From Trichosphaerium sp. ATCC 40318 (Eukaryota > Discosea > Flabellinia > Trichosidae), in the NCBI GenBank assembly GCA_038496445.1, contig JALMLS010000548.1, positions 124,001 to 188,000 on the forward strand: 64,000 nt of DNA, given 5' to 3'. Under the pieces are notes generated by a model that was not told where the DNA came from, searched no databases, and worked only from the letters and a program-made list of their open reading frames with translations. This document shows, piece by piece, positions 21,373 to 33,467 of this stretch; position 1 is the first letter of the stretch, and every line of letters starts with the position of its first letter. A program made the translations under genes and the position numbers.

Positions 21373-24140
21373 AAAGGTGCAAATGTATAAAATTACATTT
21401 GGGCCATTAACTCCATTTTACGTACTTTCAAAGATAAGATACAGTCACCTCTTGTTGAGTTGCTTCGAGTGTCAGATGTATGTCTAGCGCCTAGGTAAAA
21501 AGATTACAAATCAACTGCTGTTGATACGATGACAAATTGGTAATGAGTTAGCACAATTGGTGATCAACGGCCTTGTGAAACTGTGGCACAATTTCGTCAA
21601 CTGTTATAAGCATACCTGACATACCAAAGAAACATATTAATTGCTTCAATTCAGCTGTTCTAAACAGCATAGCAAACACTAAAACTGAAAGCTTCTTAAA
21701 CCGCTTTTTTGTTCTAAAGACGCTGTAAATAATGTGTACAATGAAAGTACAAGCACTGTACCTATTCATTTGTCACTGTGACACACGCCGTCTGTGTTGA
21801 GCTGAAATCCATTTGCAGACTTTGCTTGGGAAGTATTAAACGATTTTTGACCCATTGTAAAGTGAAATTGTTGGAAATAACTTAGAGTGGACGCAACAAA
21901 ATAGCGTTTGGCGTCATCCTATAGCAAAGTTGGTATGTACGGACTTTCTACACAATGGAATTACCTTTGGTAGCCGCTGTTGGAGCTGTAGAGATCGTGT
22001 AAGGTACCCCAACGTGAGTAACACAACCTTAAGATAAAGGTCATCTATACCGTTTTCCGTTGGCGTGAGGGGTGTCATCCCACAACAGGTGGAAAATCAA
22101 GCTCCTACAATGCATTTGAGTTTTATTAGTCCAAACAAATACGATAGTACATCCAGTTAAATCAAGCATCTGTGACGTGTTGTTCAAATACATTCTCAGC
22201 AATCTTGACAGCTAAAACCAACGTTGACGAATTATAGCTGTAATTTCATGTCAAGTACGCAATGAGCCTTTATGTACCTATTATTACCAAAAGTAGTTAA
22301 AAGCTGTAGTGCAACAGTACAGCCGTAACGTTGGGCGATGAAAGCACACTCAACAACACAATACATACAACGTGTACAAGTGACCATTCAAAACTAAATA
22401 GGCTCCCACATCACACATCAAATTGACACCAAAGATGCCACAAAAAGCAAGAAAAAACGATCGACAACAATTAAAATACTTTTGCAATTCAATAAATTCT
22501 TTCATTGCGATAACACTCACTATACAACATAACTAAACATTACACAATAGTACATTATTTTTTAATAGGTTTTGACATGTCAGTGGTTAGGGTTACAAAG
22601 AAAACCTAATACTAGTTTAGTTATAACTTACAAATTAGGGTTCAGCATTTGAATACTGTGAAATGTTGAGTTCGTACCGTAAGGACAAAGGAAGCGCGAC
22701 TAAAACAAGGTAGAGAAATTGTGTTCCCGCCTAAATTGATAAGTAACAGGTAAAAAAAGCGCAAATAGTTGCAAACGTACGTATCATAATCTCCAGTAAG
22801 CGCACAACTAAAACAAGGTTGAGAAATTGTGTTCCCGCCTAAATTGATAAGTAACAGGTAAAAAAAGCGCAAATAGTTGCAAACGTACGTATCATAATCT
22901 CCAATAAAAGCGGGCAACTAAAATAGGGTTGAGAGGTTGTTTAACCGCCTAAATTGATAAGAACCTGCAAACGATAGCGTATTTAGTTGTGAACGTACGT
23001 ATTTGCGTAGAAGATCACATAAATATCACGGTAAACAAACCTCAATGACAACAACAACTGAGGCACACAAGACAAAAGGAGGCCAATCCTTTTCGGGTCA
23101 GAGCTGTTGTTATCGAGTGTGGCGCGTTTTTTTATTGTTTTTTTATTGTCAACATTTTTCAAACACATTTATTGTTTGCGGAGCACTGTGTACCTGGTGT
23201 TTAAACCGCTCAGGCGTTGGTATTGCGGGGTAGGAATTGTGGAGCTAGGATTACATTAAGAACACTGAGCTTAAGAGGTAACTGAACGGGCACAATGCAA
23301 TCAGGCGTGGTAGTGACAAATACAAAGTGGAATTTTATCATTGCACTAACTTTTTGGGCTCCAAGGTACAATGAGCATCACATCACTGACACAACATGCC
23401 CGAATGACGCTATGGAGGGTAAAAAAAAATAAATCACCAACATTTGAGCATTGCGTACTATTACTATGCCCACACGCGTAGATTAGCCGTGTGTGTGCGC
23501 CTAGCGTTGTTTTTGTAACACTAAACGCTGTTGGAACAAAAAACTCCCAAACTGAGCCTAAACGCACGTACAGTCATCATAAAGCGCTTTAGGTATTGTA
23601 CATACCGTTTAATGGGCACAGGTAACACTTTGGGGCAATTGACGCGTTTTATGGGATAATTTGCCAAAAATGAAAATGAAGGTCCAGCACTTTTGAAACA
23701 GTGCTTTTTATAGCAATTAATGATGATTTGAGCGCTTTTGGGTAGGACAAAAAAGTAAGGATAGCACTAAGTCACGTTTTGCCTATATACGGTAAGTAGA
23801 ACACCTTCCTAATTTGCTCTCAAACGATGTAAAACTGCTGTTATTCCCCAATGTAGCAACGCAGACTAATGAGCGCTAGTGCTCAGAGTAAAATTTAAAC
23901 ACTTTAGGTGTAATATGGCACATTACGCTCTGAAACGTAATAGCGCTAGTTCAAGGTACTAAAGCGCTTACATAATCAATCACATGTTTTAGAGTAATTA
24001 CACAGAGACCACAGTTCGAGGGTCATAAGTATAATATTGGTCCTAACTTTCTACCAAATAAAAGAAACAAGTCAGCACCAACATCAACTTCCACCAAGAG
24101 ACACACAGTGACATCCATCAACAAAAACTCTCCAAAAAGC
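21373..24140. other. Non-coding core of element A
   Basis: Apart from weak coding hints on the minus strand around 21769-21548 (SVLVFAMLFRTAELKQLICF), I see no gene over about 2.8 kb. The segment holds a tandem repeat at 22699-23010 and scattered AAGCGCTT-like palindromes around 23580-23970. Confidence 0.5.
22699..23010. repeat. Three direct repeats of about 110 bp in element A
   Basis: Units start near 22699, 22807 and 22917, each with CGCCTAAATTGATAAG and, in the first two, GTTGCAAACGTACGTATCAT. The first two are nearly identical; the third is diverged. Confidence 0.75.
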
Positions 24141-24146
24141 AGGAAG

Positions 24147-24408
24147 ATGGACCTTGAGCTAGATGGTAAGTGTAATCATATAATTTTCATTTTTCAGACT
24201 TGGACCCTACAGTAATCAATCTAATGTGGACACAGAGACCCCAAAACACCCCTGTCTAAAAGGATGTGGACACTGTCATAAGGAATGCACATTTCAAAGC
24301 ACAGACTGTAACAGTGAGGTTGTGATCCTCCGTTCTAAAGGGATCATGATCATACCAGAAAGGCTGACCAAGTTTGCAGATTGCTGTAACACATTTACGT
24401 TTGTATAA
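24147..24408 (+). CDS. Possible small Cys/His-rich ORF
   Basis: ATG at 24147 opens a short acidic exon (MDLELD) before a GTAAGT...CAG intron. A 60-codon frame at 24226-24408 contains CLKGCGHCHKECTFQSTDC, a dense Cys/His cluster that could bind zinc. The two do not join cleanly in frame, so this is tentative. Confidence 0.25.
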
Positions 24409-25006
24409 TAAAACGAAGGCTCTGTGAGATCGCATGGCCTCCATTGCAGATATTATTGATTAGCTTGTTTATTGCCTTTTGGTGATCCTGCACACCTTTC
24501 TCCTTCGTTGCTCGCACTGTGCAAGTGTTGTTTGCTGAACCCACAGGCGCTAAAAATCCATCCTCTTCTGCTGCCTCAAAGAAGCATAGAACAAAGTCCC
24601 TGACTTTAAAACTTTCATTTCACTTCCGTTACAGGTGTGTTATATGAGTCATTGTTATGTGACTGTGTCATCTGGTATTCTATCAGATGTGACATCTGGT
24701 GTCTATTGGCATTGCCATATGGGATGAATACTTGTGCTGGCACTTTGTTGTTCCTCAAGCTTTGTAATTGTGCTTCATCACCCACAACGCCTGCACTTGT
24801 TTTATGAGTGTGTTGATCATTGTCTTTGTTGACACAGACAAATGTGTATGTTTTGAAGTCACACTTTCTGTAATCTCAACACTAGTTTGTTGAACCATAA
24901 CAATGAGAAAGTGAAATTTGTTTAGTTTTCTTTTGCGAAAAATTCTATCAGTAAAAAAATATGTTTTCAAAACAGAACAAATTTATTATAACAGATAATA
25001 TTACAG
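24409..25006. other. Non-coding region upstream of transposase A
   Basis: No gene recognised. It includes TGTGACATCTGGT repeats near 24660-24700 and the AT-rich leader of the transposase gene that begins at 25007. Confidence 0.4.
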
Positions 25007-25743
25007 ATGACCTCAGAGGTCATTTCATGCCATGTGTGTAAAAAACGTATACGGAAATCCAATCTGGCCAGACATTTACGAACTAGTTATTGCCAAAGTT
25101 TAAAGTACAGTCAATCTTGTAGTGCGCCACAGGTAATGCTTTTAATAGCAATTGATTATTTTTAAATGTTTTACAAAGGAAAACAACACTATAAATACCA
25201 CCAACTCATCTAATTATGCCTACAATACATTGACAAACAGACATTCGCTAGTTCAAAATGAAATGTACACTTATACTCAACCAAACCGTTACATTCAACC
25301 ATACCACGATATAAATATTTCACATCGCCAATACACCATGCGACCTCAATACACCTCACAATTAGAGCATTTTCCATTCGAAAATACAAAACAAATACAA
25401 CTTAACCTACAAAACAACTTACAAACTCAAATGACATCTATTTATGAGGCACCAATAGTTGACAAGATATTGTACCTAATTAGAAAACTACAATTGGAGC
25501 AACAGCTTTCAGATGAAAATGTGAAATTGTGGTTGCAATTTTACAATACGACAGCTATGCTATTACCTTCAAATAACTCCAACAACCTCTTTTCAACTAA
25601 GCTTAGAACAACATTGGCCAAACAAATGTTTACTAAGGTACTTGCTCCTACAATTAATATTTTTATTGAGACTTTATAGTACACTGCAAAGCTCGCAATG
25701 AAAAAAATTAGTGTCAAAAGAAAAAACAAAAGACCTTTGACAA
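25007..25743 (+). pseudogene. Tnp2-like transposase of element A, 5' part, split by element B
   Basis: ATG at 25007 begins an N-terminal Cys/His finger (CHVCKKRIRKSNLARHLRTS), followed by a Gln/Tyr-rich linker and a helical segment (LYLIRKLQLEQQLSDENVKL). An intron at about 25636-25678 leads to MKKISVKRKNKRPLTI, where the frame meets the left end of element B at the TA of 25744-25745. The same order occurs in the element B copy (VLCLVRKLQLDNQLSDDNVG; FIPPSQYIRLLVYNL). The remainder resumes at 33670. The gene is disrupted, though splicing out 7.9 kb as an intron cannot be excluded from sequence alone. Confidence 0.7.
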
Positions 25744-25745
25744 TA

Positions 25746-25758
25746 CAGTACCAATTCA
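25746..25758 (+). repeat. Left terminal inverted repeat of element B
   Basis: CAGTACCAATTCA; perfect inverse of 33655-33667. Similarity fades right after 13 bp. Confidence 0.85.
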
Positions 25759-26202
25759 TAGCTGTTATTTTTGCTGTAAATCTTAGCTATTTTTGATATA
25801 CTTCTTGTAAAGAAATAAACGGGAAAACTCCCACTTTTTTCTTGGAGAATTAAGAGCGAAAAATGAGCAACCACAAAATTTTTACCTAATAATTTGTTGA
25901 TACTTTTCACAGTAAATACGTCTTAACTACACATGAAATATCTACTATTTAGTAGCCAATTTTACTATGCAATCAGCGTGAAATAAATTATAATTCAAAC
26001 TCAAATTGTGCCCTTTTATTTTTGAATTACTTGTTAATTAACTAAACTATAGTGAGTATTTCTGTATTAAATAAGGTCAAATTTGCACTAAGTAATCCTG
26101 AATTACCAAAGAAATACTTGGTATTTTCAACAGAAATCAGCGAAAATTACACATGATAAAAAACCAGTAGTTTTTATTGGCACTACAGCCGCTTTTACTA
26201 CA

Positions 26203-28255
26203 TCAGTTTGTTGCACCAAATACAAAATGGTCAGGGTTAGATTGCGCTTGATAACACAGTTGTTGCATTGTGACCATCCCTTGTTGCACTACAAAAAAAC
26301 AGTCAACGCAATAATAAAACATAAAATCACTTGCCTTTTGCATACTCTTCCTTAAAAGGAACATGGTCATCAGCAGTTACAAGGCGAGCAAAACATTCAG
26401 CATCAAGGTGTTGGGCCTTGCCTGTGCATCTGTACTCCGCCTTAGGAGTTTGAGATTCATCATGAAACCACTTTTGTTTTAAAGTTTTGATCAATCCTAT
26501 GCCAGTTCCACCAGGAGTGTGAATGGCCGACATACAAATAGTGTTAGCTATGTCAATCTCATTTATTCCAAAGTGATCAGCAGCCACCACACGAACATCT
26601 GCAATAAGTCTTTTGTGTGCTAAAAACAAGGTGAATCAACAATAGTACAAAATGAAAAAACCAAAGCAATTTCAATCCGCCATACCCAAAAAAGTAAAAG
26701 ATTCATTGTGATAAACAAATGCTGTCCAATACCTATTTCAACATTAACAAAACAAAGGGTATTGCAACATACCATGGCATCGTAACATCACAATTGAGCA
26801 GTGTAGGATGTTTACAAATGTATACTTCGTTTTGTTCACCATAACACACTGGAACAGGCAACACCAATGGCATGGTAGATCCAGAACCTGCTGTCTTTGA
26901 CAAGTAAGAAACAAATTGTAGAAGAAAAAGTTCAAAGGTTGGAGTAATACGCACCAGAGTTCCAGCCAAGATCTGCTGTTTTGTTGCCACTGCATACTTT
27001 TCAGTCCGCAAAAATGGAAGAAGGGCATCGACAGTGAAGAGAAAGTCTTCAGCACAAAGTAGAGGTAAAAAATGTTTCATAGCCACTTTTTCTTGTGTTG
27101 GATCTGTGGTTACTACAAATTCTGTGTTTGCTGGTATCGAACTCTAACACAGATTACTACACTGTAATTAAATAAAAAAAACCAAACGTACTTGAGCGTC
27201 ATCTAACATTGAAACATCTTCCGTATCCTTTTTTTCACATGGCTGTTTAAGTGCTCCAACAAACACTCCCAAACCGAATTCATCATCTGGCTTTTGTTCT
27301 TTTTGCTTTGGTTGTATTGGTGTTTCTTCAAATTCATTTTGATATTTCGTCACCTGAGGATGTCTGTAATCCAAGTCATCTATTACTGGCTTCAAAGAGG
27401 GGTGATGGGACACCAAGGCGCTGTATTCTGCCAAAGCGACTGCCACAGTAGGTTTTTTACCATTGAGCAATGTTTTAGAATTTTTAACCAATTCAATCCT
27501 CTACAATAAAACGCAAAATAAGCAAGTTGCAAACTCAATTTAAACACTAACATAAAGAAAGTACTCATACGCAGCTCCATAATGCATTTGGTTAGAGTAT
27601 ATGTTGGCCATAGTCTTCTCAGCAATTGCTACACACTTGTGGGCTTTAAATGAAACAAATTAGCAGTTGTTACTAAAAAAACTAAGTATTCGCACCCACT
27701 GTAACCATGTCCATTACTGTAGCACGGTAAGTGCTTCCACAAGCATACTTTATCAATTGATTCACTGGACCATATGTATCTTTAAAGACTCTGGTTGTTC
27801 TGAAATGATCCATAGCACGTAAGTCACTGTAAGTAACATCCCTTCCAGTATGTTTCTGAAAAACGTCATTTATAAGTTTGAAAGCCTGGTTTCTTTGTTT
27901 TAGAACATCTACAAACTCAGCTGGCATCCACAAAAAATTGTAAATCAAGGCTCGTTTAACTTCCTATGTGTCATTAGTCAACCAACGAAAGCAAAGAATG
28001 GAAAGAAAATACCAAGGTCTGTTGTTGAGCCATCTTTTCACGCTGTGCTTTAATCTCTTCACTTAGTTTGGTAACAGTTGTTTTGAATTGAAAGAACTCT
28101 GCTTTGAGTTGCTTTAAACTGTTATCAAACGCATTAATAGTTGCAATCATTTCTTTTTGGTTTTTAAGTATAATAACAGACGCTTTGTGTAGCTGTTGAA
28201 AGTAAGGGATCATATCCTCCTCTGTTAGCTGTTTCTTTGTAGGCGGCTGAGACAT
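26203..28255 (-). CDS. GGTGIG protein 2: conserved partner gene of element B
   Basis: Minus-strand gene of about eight exons, ATG at 28255. The N-terminus (MSQPPTKKQLTEEDMIPYFQ) leads into a long coiled coil (residues about 25-85, with LKQLKAEFFQFKTTVTKLSE), then a globular part (HTGRDVTYSDLRAMDHFRTT), a charged linker, and the C-terminal domain with HFLPLLCAEDFLFTVDALLP, a Pro-rich strand and HTPGGTGIGLIKTLKQKW. The last exon ends DHFVFGATN. Motif order and spacing match GGTGIG protein 1 of element A, including a Trp-containing stretch just before an exon boundary. I see no stop or frameshift, so it may still be expressed. Function unknown; see the paired-gene finding. Confidence 0.7.
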
Positions 28256-29205
28256 GTTGCCTGAGTGGTTGTACAGAAAATATTGAGTAACACGACCACG
28301 TGGATTGGTATTCTTAGTATTATAAGAATATTTCAGAAGTTACAAAATTGGAATTGTAATCGCCTTGAAATTAATTAGCGTGTATGTAAATTGGATTTTG
28401 TAGCATACCACATCTGACCAAGCGAAAAGTTACAAATTCCGTAAACCCACGTGATAAAAAACCAAAACCAAAATTTATTTACATATTTGATACCTGGTGG
28501 CGTTTACAAAGCTATGGTAGTGGCGTTATACTGGCTTGAATTTTTTTGTATGATTTTTCACGCTATAATCCTGTTGATGCCATGAGAGCGCTATTGGCAG
28601 CGTAGGTAGACGCTATTTGTAGCGTTAGTAAATTTTACACGTATCTGTACAATACAGTTGGTTTTTCATCACGTAAAACAACGTTGAAGAGTGTTTGAGT
28701 CTAATCTTACCATACAGTTGCTTTTGGCATCGTAACTTTTCTTTTAGCTACCGAATGACTTTTGTGGCTTGAACGTACCATGTACAGTGCCTAGGTATTG
28801 TGATCTTTCTTGTCATGCCGGGTAATGGTTAGACGGTGAGCTTACATTGAAAATTTTGTTATCACTTAAATTACATAAGCTGTACTGCAAACGCCAAGAA
28901 AGAGCTTACCGTGATAACAAGCAGGTCAAGTTAATGCAATCCTAAGAATTCCTTAAAAAATACACGTGTAGTTTTATTAAGAACAATGTACTGCACTGTT
29001 TTTAGCCAAATACATTTGCGTTCTGTAGAAACCATTGTGGCAGCATCAAACAACCTTAAGGTTCTTTGAAATGTATTCAAAAAAATACCTCTGTGAAAGC
29101 AGCCGTGGCAGTACAGCGCAGGTACATCCCAAAAGCGCTTTGATAAATAATGGTGCCTAGATACTATCACTGACCAGCTTACCTCTCGAATTACAACTGT
29201 ATACA
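28256..29205. other. Non-coding spacer in element B
   Basis: Divergent upstream region between the GGTGIG gene and the MORN gene, about 950 bp. It holds two CACGTG sites (about 28449 and 28970) and several GCGCTA/TAGCG words around 28585-28625. No gene seen. Confidence 0.5.
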
Positions 29206-30048
29206 ATGGATTTAGATTTTGGAGTATATAAAATCTGGCCACTGTTAAACAGAGCAGCCTCCTTTTTCCGCTTCAACAAATCCATTGAAAAGAGTGGAGT
29301 ATGGAAGTCACAGTTTAAGCGTTACTACTTCAAAGATGGACTTCAACATGGTGAGTGCAAAGACTTTTATCCAGACGGGAGGGTACAATACATTGTAAAA
29401 TATCATAAAGGATGTGTTTTGAGCGCTTTGCGGAGAAGTTATTATGAAGGAGGTGAAGCCATGGTGGTGGAGTTCTTTGAAGAACAAAAAAATCCCCTTG
29501 TACAAGACTTTGTAGATTTGAAGAATTTGTATGAAGAAGTCACCTGCACTTGTGGGTACGACTTAGCCACAAAAAGTGACATCGTTTATGTAGCACTTAT
29601 GCATCTTTTCTCTGGCAATGCACGTGATGTCATTGAATACCATATCCCAAGCAAAGACGTTTTCACCAAAGAAAAAATAGATGACATGTTTCTTTCAAAT
29701 GTATTGGCCAATAACATACCCAAAGCTTGCTTTGGTTCTATGAAAACTAGCTATAGATGCATTCCGAAAGATTCTAATTACAAAGAAGGTTTGATAATGA
29801 CGTGGAACAGCCAACAAGCCTTAACACACATTCGTCAGTACAAAAATGACCAACCACATGGTTCATCACTTTCCTTTCACAGCAATGGTGCTGTTTGCCA
29901 TAGATGCCATCTCAGTAATGGTGAACTGCATGGAGATTGCAGTGAGTACTATGAGAACGGTCAAGTGAAAATGCAAAGTAGATACGTGAATGGTAAATTA
30001 ATTGGTAAACTCACACTCTGGTTGAAAGATGGCGCTTTAAAGAACTAA
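29206..30048 (+). CDS. MORN-repeat protein carried by element B
   Basis: Intronless 280-codon frame, unlike most genes here. It has MORN-type variants near residues 48-73 (DGLQHGECKDFYPDGRVQYI) and residues 215-275 (NDQPHGSSLSFHSNGAVCHR; GELHGDCSEYYENGQVKMQS). The middle (about 95-190) is an unrecognised domain with CTCGYDLATKSDIVYVALMH. MORN_2 repeats form beta hairpins that bind protein or lipid; proteins like this abound in protists and large DNA viruses. Lack of introns suggests recent capture from an intronless source or a retrocopy (inference). It replaces the X1/X2 cargo seen in element A. Confidence 0.7.
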   Translation: MDLDFGVYKIWPLLNRAASFFRFNKSIEKSGVWKSQFKRYYFKDGLQHGECKDFYPDGRVQYIVKYHKGCVLSALRRSYYEGGEAMVVEFFEEQKNPLVQDFVDLKNLYEEVTCTCGYDLATKSDIVYVALMHLFSGNARDVIEYHIPSKDVFTKEKIDDMFLSNVLANNIPKACFGSMKTSYRCIPKDSNYKEGLIMTWNSQQALTHIRQYKNDQPHGSSLSFHSNGAVCHRCHLSNGELHGDCSEYYENGQVKMQSRYVNGKLIGKLTLWLKDGALKN

Positions 30049-30324
30049 ACCTTGTACCTAATAAAGAAAACACGTGTTTTTGAATTTAAAGTCAAAGCTG
30101 GTTTTCAAATCGTTTGTTTTGACTTTAGCAGTGTAGATGCTTGGAACTTTTACACCATGTGCGTTTCTTCCGTTTTGTAAACTGTTTCATTTATTTTTAT
30201 GCCAAGCAACTCAAAGGCACCTTGCACACTCGACAGGGAAAACTAGCTGCATGGTTCTTTATAGCTGTAGTACATAAATAAAACCATAAGTACAAAATCA
30301 AAGAATGAGCTATGTACACAGCAG

Positions 30325-31653
30325 CTTGCAAGTTCCAGGCATATCTCCAACTATTTTTTCAAGCCTAGCATACACATTGAACGTCTATCAAATATGATAT
30401 AGTTTTAGCATAGGCTTGTTGTAAATTTTGGCGCACCTTATCCAATTTAGAACAATAACACTTTATGCCATAGTGCAATGCATTCAAGTCTTTTACTACA
30501 TAATCTACAGCATCTTCAATCATGATCTTGGATGGTAAAACCATCAGAGGCATCACACCTTGCATAGTGCCACTGTTGGGCATGTTCCATATGACCATGT
30601 ACATGGGTCCCACATTGTCTTTTTTGTCATAAGTAAAGTCATCGTGGCATAAATAAACTACAAAAAGAAAGTCAGTAATTGCCCATCTAGTTGTCACGCT
30701 CACCTGCCAGCCGAATGTTTTCACTTTTTTTTTCCACATCTTCATACAACTTGTAGTAGCGTTCTGCAGTGTCTGGGCCCTCTATGATCCTGATCCTTTG
30801 TGTCTTTCCTTTCAATTCCATTTTGGAGACATAGTGAGGATACTTAGATGTGTCATTGATGGCATCTCTGTCTGTCAGGTTGTATACCAACAGTCTGATA
30901 TATTGTGACGGCGGAATAAACATCAATTTCTTGGTTTTGGTCACATCCACTCTGACAGACATTTCTTTCAGTTCAAGTGAAGGTGTAAACTGCAAGTGAG
31001 AAGAAATATTAATTTTACAATAACTGTAAGTTGTTACGTACAGCTTTGAAGGCGGCCTTGGCTCTTTTTGGTGTCAAAAGATCATAGTTGAATTGCTTTT
31101 TGCCACTTTTGTCCATCAGTTGAGCTGTTGATCTTATAAAATCCAGCCATATTCCAACGTTATCATCTGACAATTGATTATCTAGCTGCAGTTTTCTAAC
31201 AAGACACAACACCTTTTCTTCAGGGGTTCCATTTTTTATTGAGCGCCACATAACCCTTTCACTTATCGCATGCTCCAGTTTGGGTTCTGTGGTATTGTAA
31301 AATGGAGACTTCGATGGTAATCTCTCAGGCAACATTGGCACAGGTTCAACTAGTGAAGCGTCACACAATCTAGAAGGATATTTGAATGGTTGAGGTTTGT
31401 CCAGGGGTTTGAGTGCTAGCTTTGCATTCGGTTTTGGTTTTGAGTAGCACGTTTTCTCCTTTTCCGTGATAAAAGTATCTTGATTTGTGCGTTGTTGGCG
31501 TTTAAAAGCTGGGATTAAATGCTTGTAGTATCCGCCATTGCTGGTATAACCACCAGACTTGTGTAGTGCTGTCTTGACATGTTTAGCGTAATGTTTTTTG
31601 AGTATTCTGGATCCACAGCGTAAACACGTGATGCGAGGGTCTTTTTTGCGCAT
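30325..31653 (-). pseudogene. Tnp2-like transposase of element B, inverted 5' half
   Basis: Minus strand. ATG at 31653 gives MRKKDPRITCLRCGSRILKK, a Cys/His finger, then a basic Pro-rich linker, VLCLVRKLQLDNQLSDDNVG, FIPPSQYIRLLVYNLTDRDA, YLCHDDFTYDKKDNVGPMYM (first acidic residues of the catalytic core), and, after an intron, YARLEKIVGDMPGTCK, which ends at about 30325. The following part of the protein lies on the plus strand from about 31700. The two halves therefore point away from each other, as expected if about 1.4 kb has flipped. The product is broken, and 10-20 residues at the junction are missing compared with the element A copy. Confidence 0.75.
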
Positions 31654-31699
31654 CTTAATGAGTTTTTTAATACCTAAACATAGTGTGCATAGTGGAGAC

Positions 31700-33467
31700 G
31701 TCAAGGTTTGTCAGCTCAGAACTGCCAAAAAAGTCTTGGATTTGAAAGGTAATAGTGGACAAACAAATGAGGAGAAGTTGAAAGAGCTTTGTTTAAGAGA
31801 TTGGGTATGCTTTTTTTGGGTTTTTTTTACTAACATTGCCACAGAGTCCATTTTTAACGCTTCCTAACTTTGACATTCATCAACATTCTCCCTTTTGCCC
31901 TTTTCACAATGTGCTGTTGGGTGTTTCCAAACCCATAATCAGTGCAACATTGGATTGGTTGCAAAGCCATAAGGGACGAAACTGCAGGAACTTGGTGAAC
32001 AACCAAATGCAATGGTACAAGCGTCAAAAGCATGTACATCTTGTAAAGTAAGTTCTTGTGTTTATCTTTGCATGGTTTTTTCCTTATACATGTGTAGAAC
32101 TAAAGAGTTGTGGGACAGCCACGGTGCACTCAACACAGAGCGCCAATGGGATGGCAATGACTTTAGGTCATTTTTACAGATGGCTTTGTTTGTTTTTAAG
32201 CCCTTAGTTTCTGATAAGATTATGGGGGTGTGGTAAGTGCTTTTCTAATTGTTTCATTGTAATTTAAATAATTTGTATCAGGAGGACCTTTTTGGAGTAT
32301 GTGGCATTGATGTCTAGGGACTTTTTACAGTATGACAGGTTGAATGACATCACTGTCCAAGCCAAGCGATTGTTGAAAGAGGTGGCAGCATGTTTGCCAG
32401 GTGCAGCACTGTTTTTTTGCTATTTGGTGACACTCACTTAGAAGCCAACATCTCCACTCCAAATTGTCATGCGTTGCTTCACCATGAACAGCATGTGAGA
32501 ATGTTCGGCATGCCCAAACATTACAGGTATGGGCAATGCTGGTGATCTTATTTAATTTTGTTTTAGTACCTACAGTTGTGAATCTAGGCACATAAAAGTG
32601 AGAAATTGGAAGCATTCCACCAATGGATTGCACAAGGAGAAGTGCGTAGATTGAAACAATAGTTTTTTGGTGACTTTGACAATGACAATTGTTGTTTATT
32701 TTTTTATTACAGTGACATCATGGTGCGAGAGATGTTCATGTATGCCTCCTGTGCTTTAAAAGACTTGAGTGTTGTTAAAGTTCATGTTGAAGCCCGAAAG
32801 GCATTCACTGTGTCAGTGCCAGCATTTTGCAACATTCCACAGGCACAATGGACTTTGCGTAAGTGAAGTTTTTTTCCTGTAATTACTTTTTACACAAAGT
32901 CTCCTTGTTGTAGATAATGCAACCTCAATGGAACTGAGCACAGAGTTGAGAGCAGCTTTGATGAGGGATGTTTGCAAAGAACAATATGGTGATTTGGAAT
33001 CTTGTTCTGTGGTGGCCTACAAAAAAGCAAAATGTGCTGCTAGAGAAATGACGTTGTCTACCAAGAACAACACAAGCTTTAAAAGTTGGAGGCCGATTCA
33101 TGGTGAAACCAGGAGCAATTGCATTTATTTAGAAACCACCCACATAGTGATGATGAGTGGTAATGTTTTTATTTTTGGCAGGTATTGTGGTTATTTTATG
33201 TGATTGTTATTGACACAAATGCATGTAGGCTATTTGAGCTTTACAATCCACAAAAGAAATATGATGAAGCTACTAATTTGGTGGCGTGCGTGTTTTTAAA
33301 TATGTGCTGAATATCTTTTTGTTGATCTCAAAACAAGGTTGCAAAGTGTAGAAGGCTTGGCATGTGTACCTTTGAGCATGGTGTACAAGCAAGCCTGCTT
33401 AATACCAGATCCTGTTGTTTCTGGTATGTTTTTGGACAACTACTATCAATATGCAATACCTAATTAA
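31700..33467 (+). pseudogene. Tnp2-like transposase of element B, 3' half
   Basis: Plus strand, six or more exons: VCQLRTAKKVLDL (Cys pair of the core), LPNFDIHQHSPFCPFHNVLL, DGNDFRSFLQ-like WDGNDFRSFLQMALFVFKPL, then NCHALLHHEQHVRMFGMPKH, which resembles the H-rich segment following the core in Tnp2/DUF4218 proteins, and a C-terminal domain ending NYYQYAIPN with TAA at 33465. It aligns along its whole length with 34.3-36.15 kb. The stop is 200 bp from the right tip, as in element A (204 bp). No start is present on this half. Confidence 0.75.

Noticed and set aside
22699-23010. Possible CRISPR-like array
   Set aside because: Only three units of about 110 bp with no alternation of short repeats and unique spacers; the DNA is eukaryotic.
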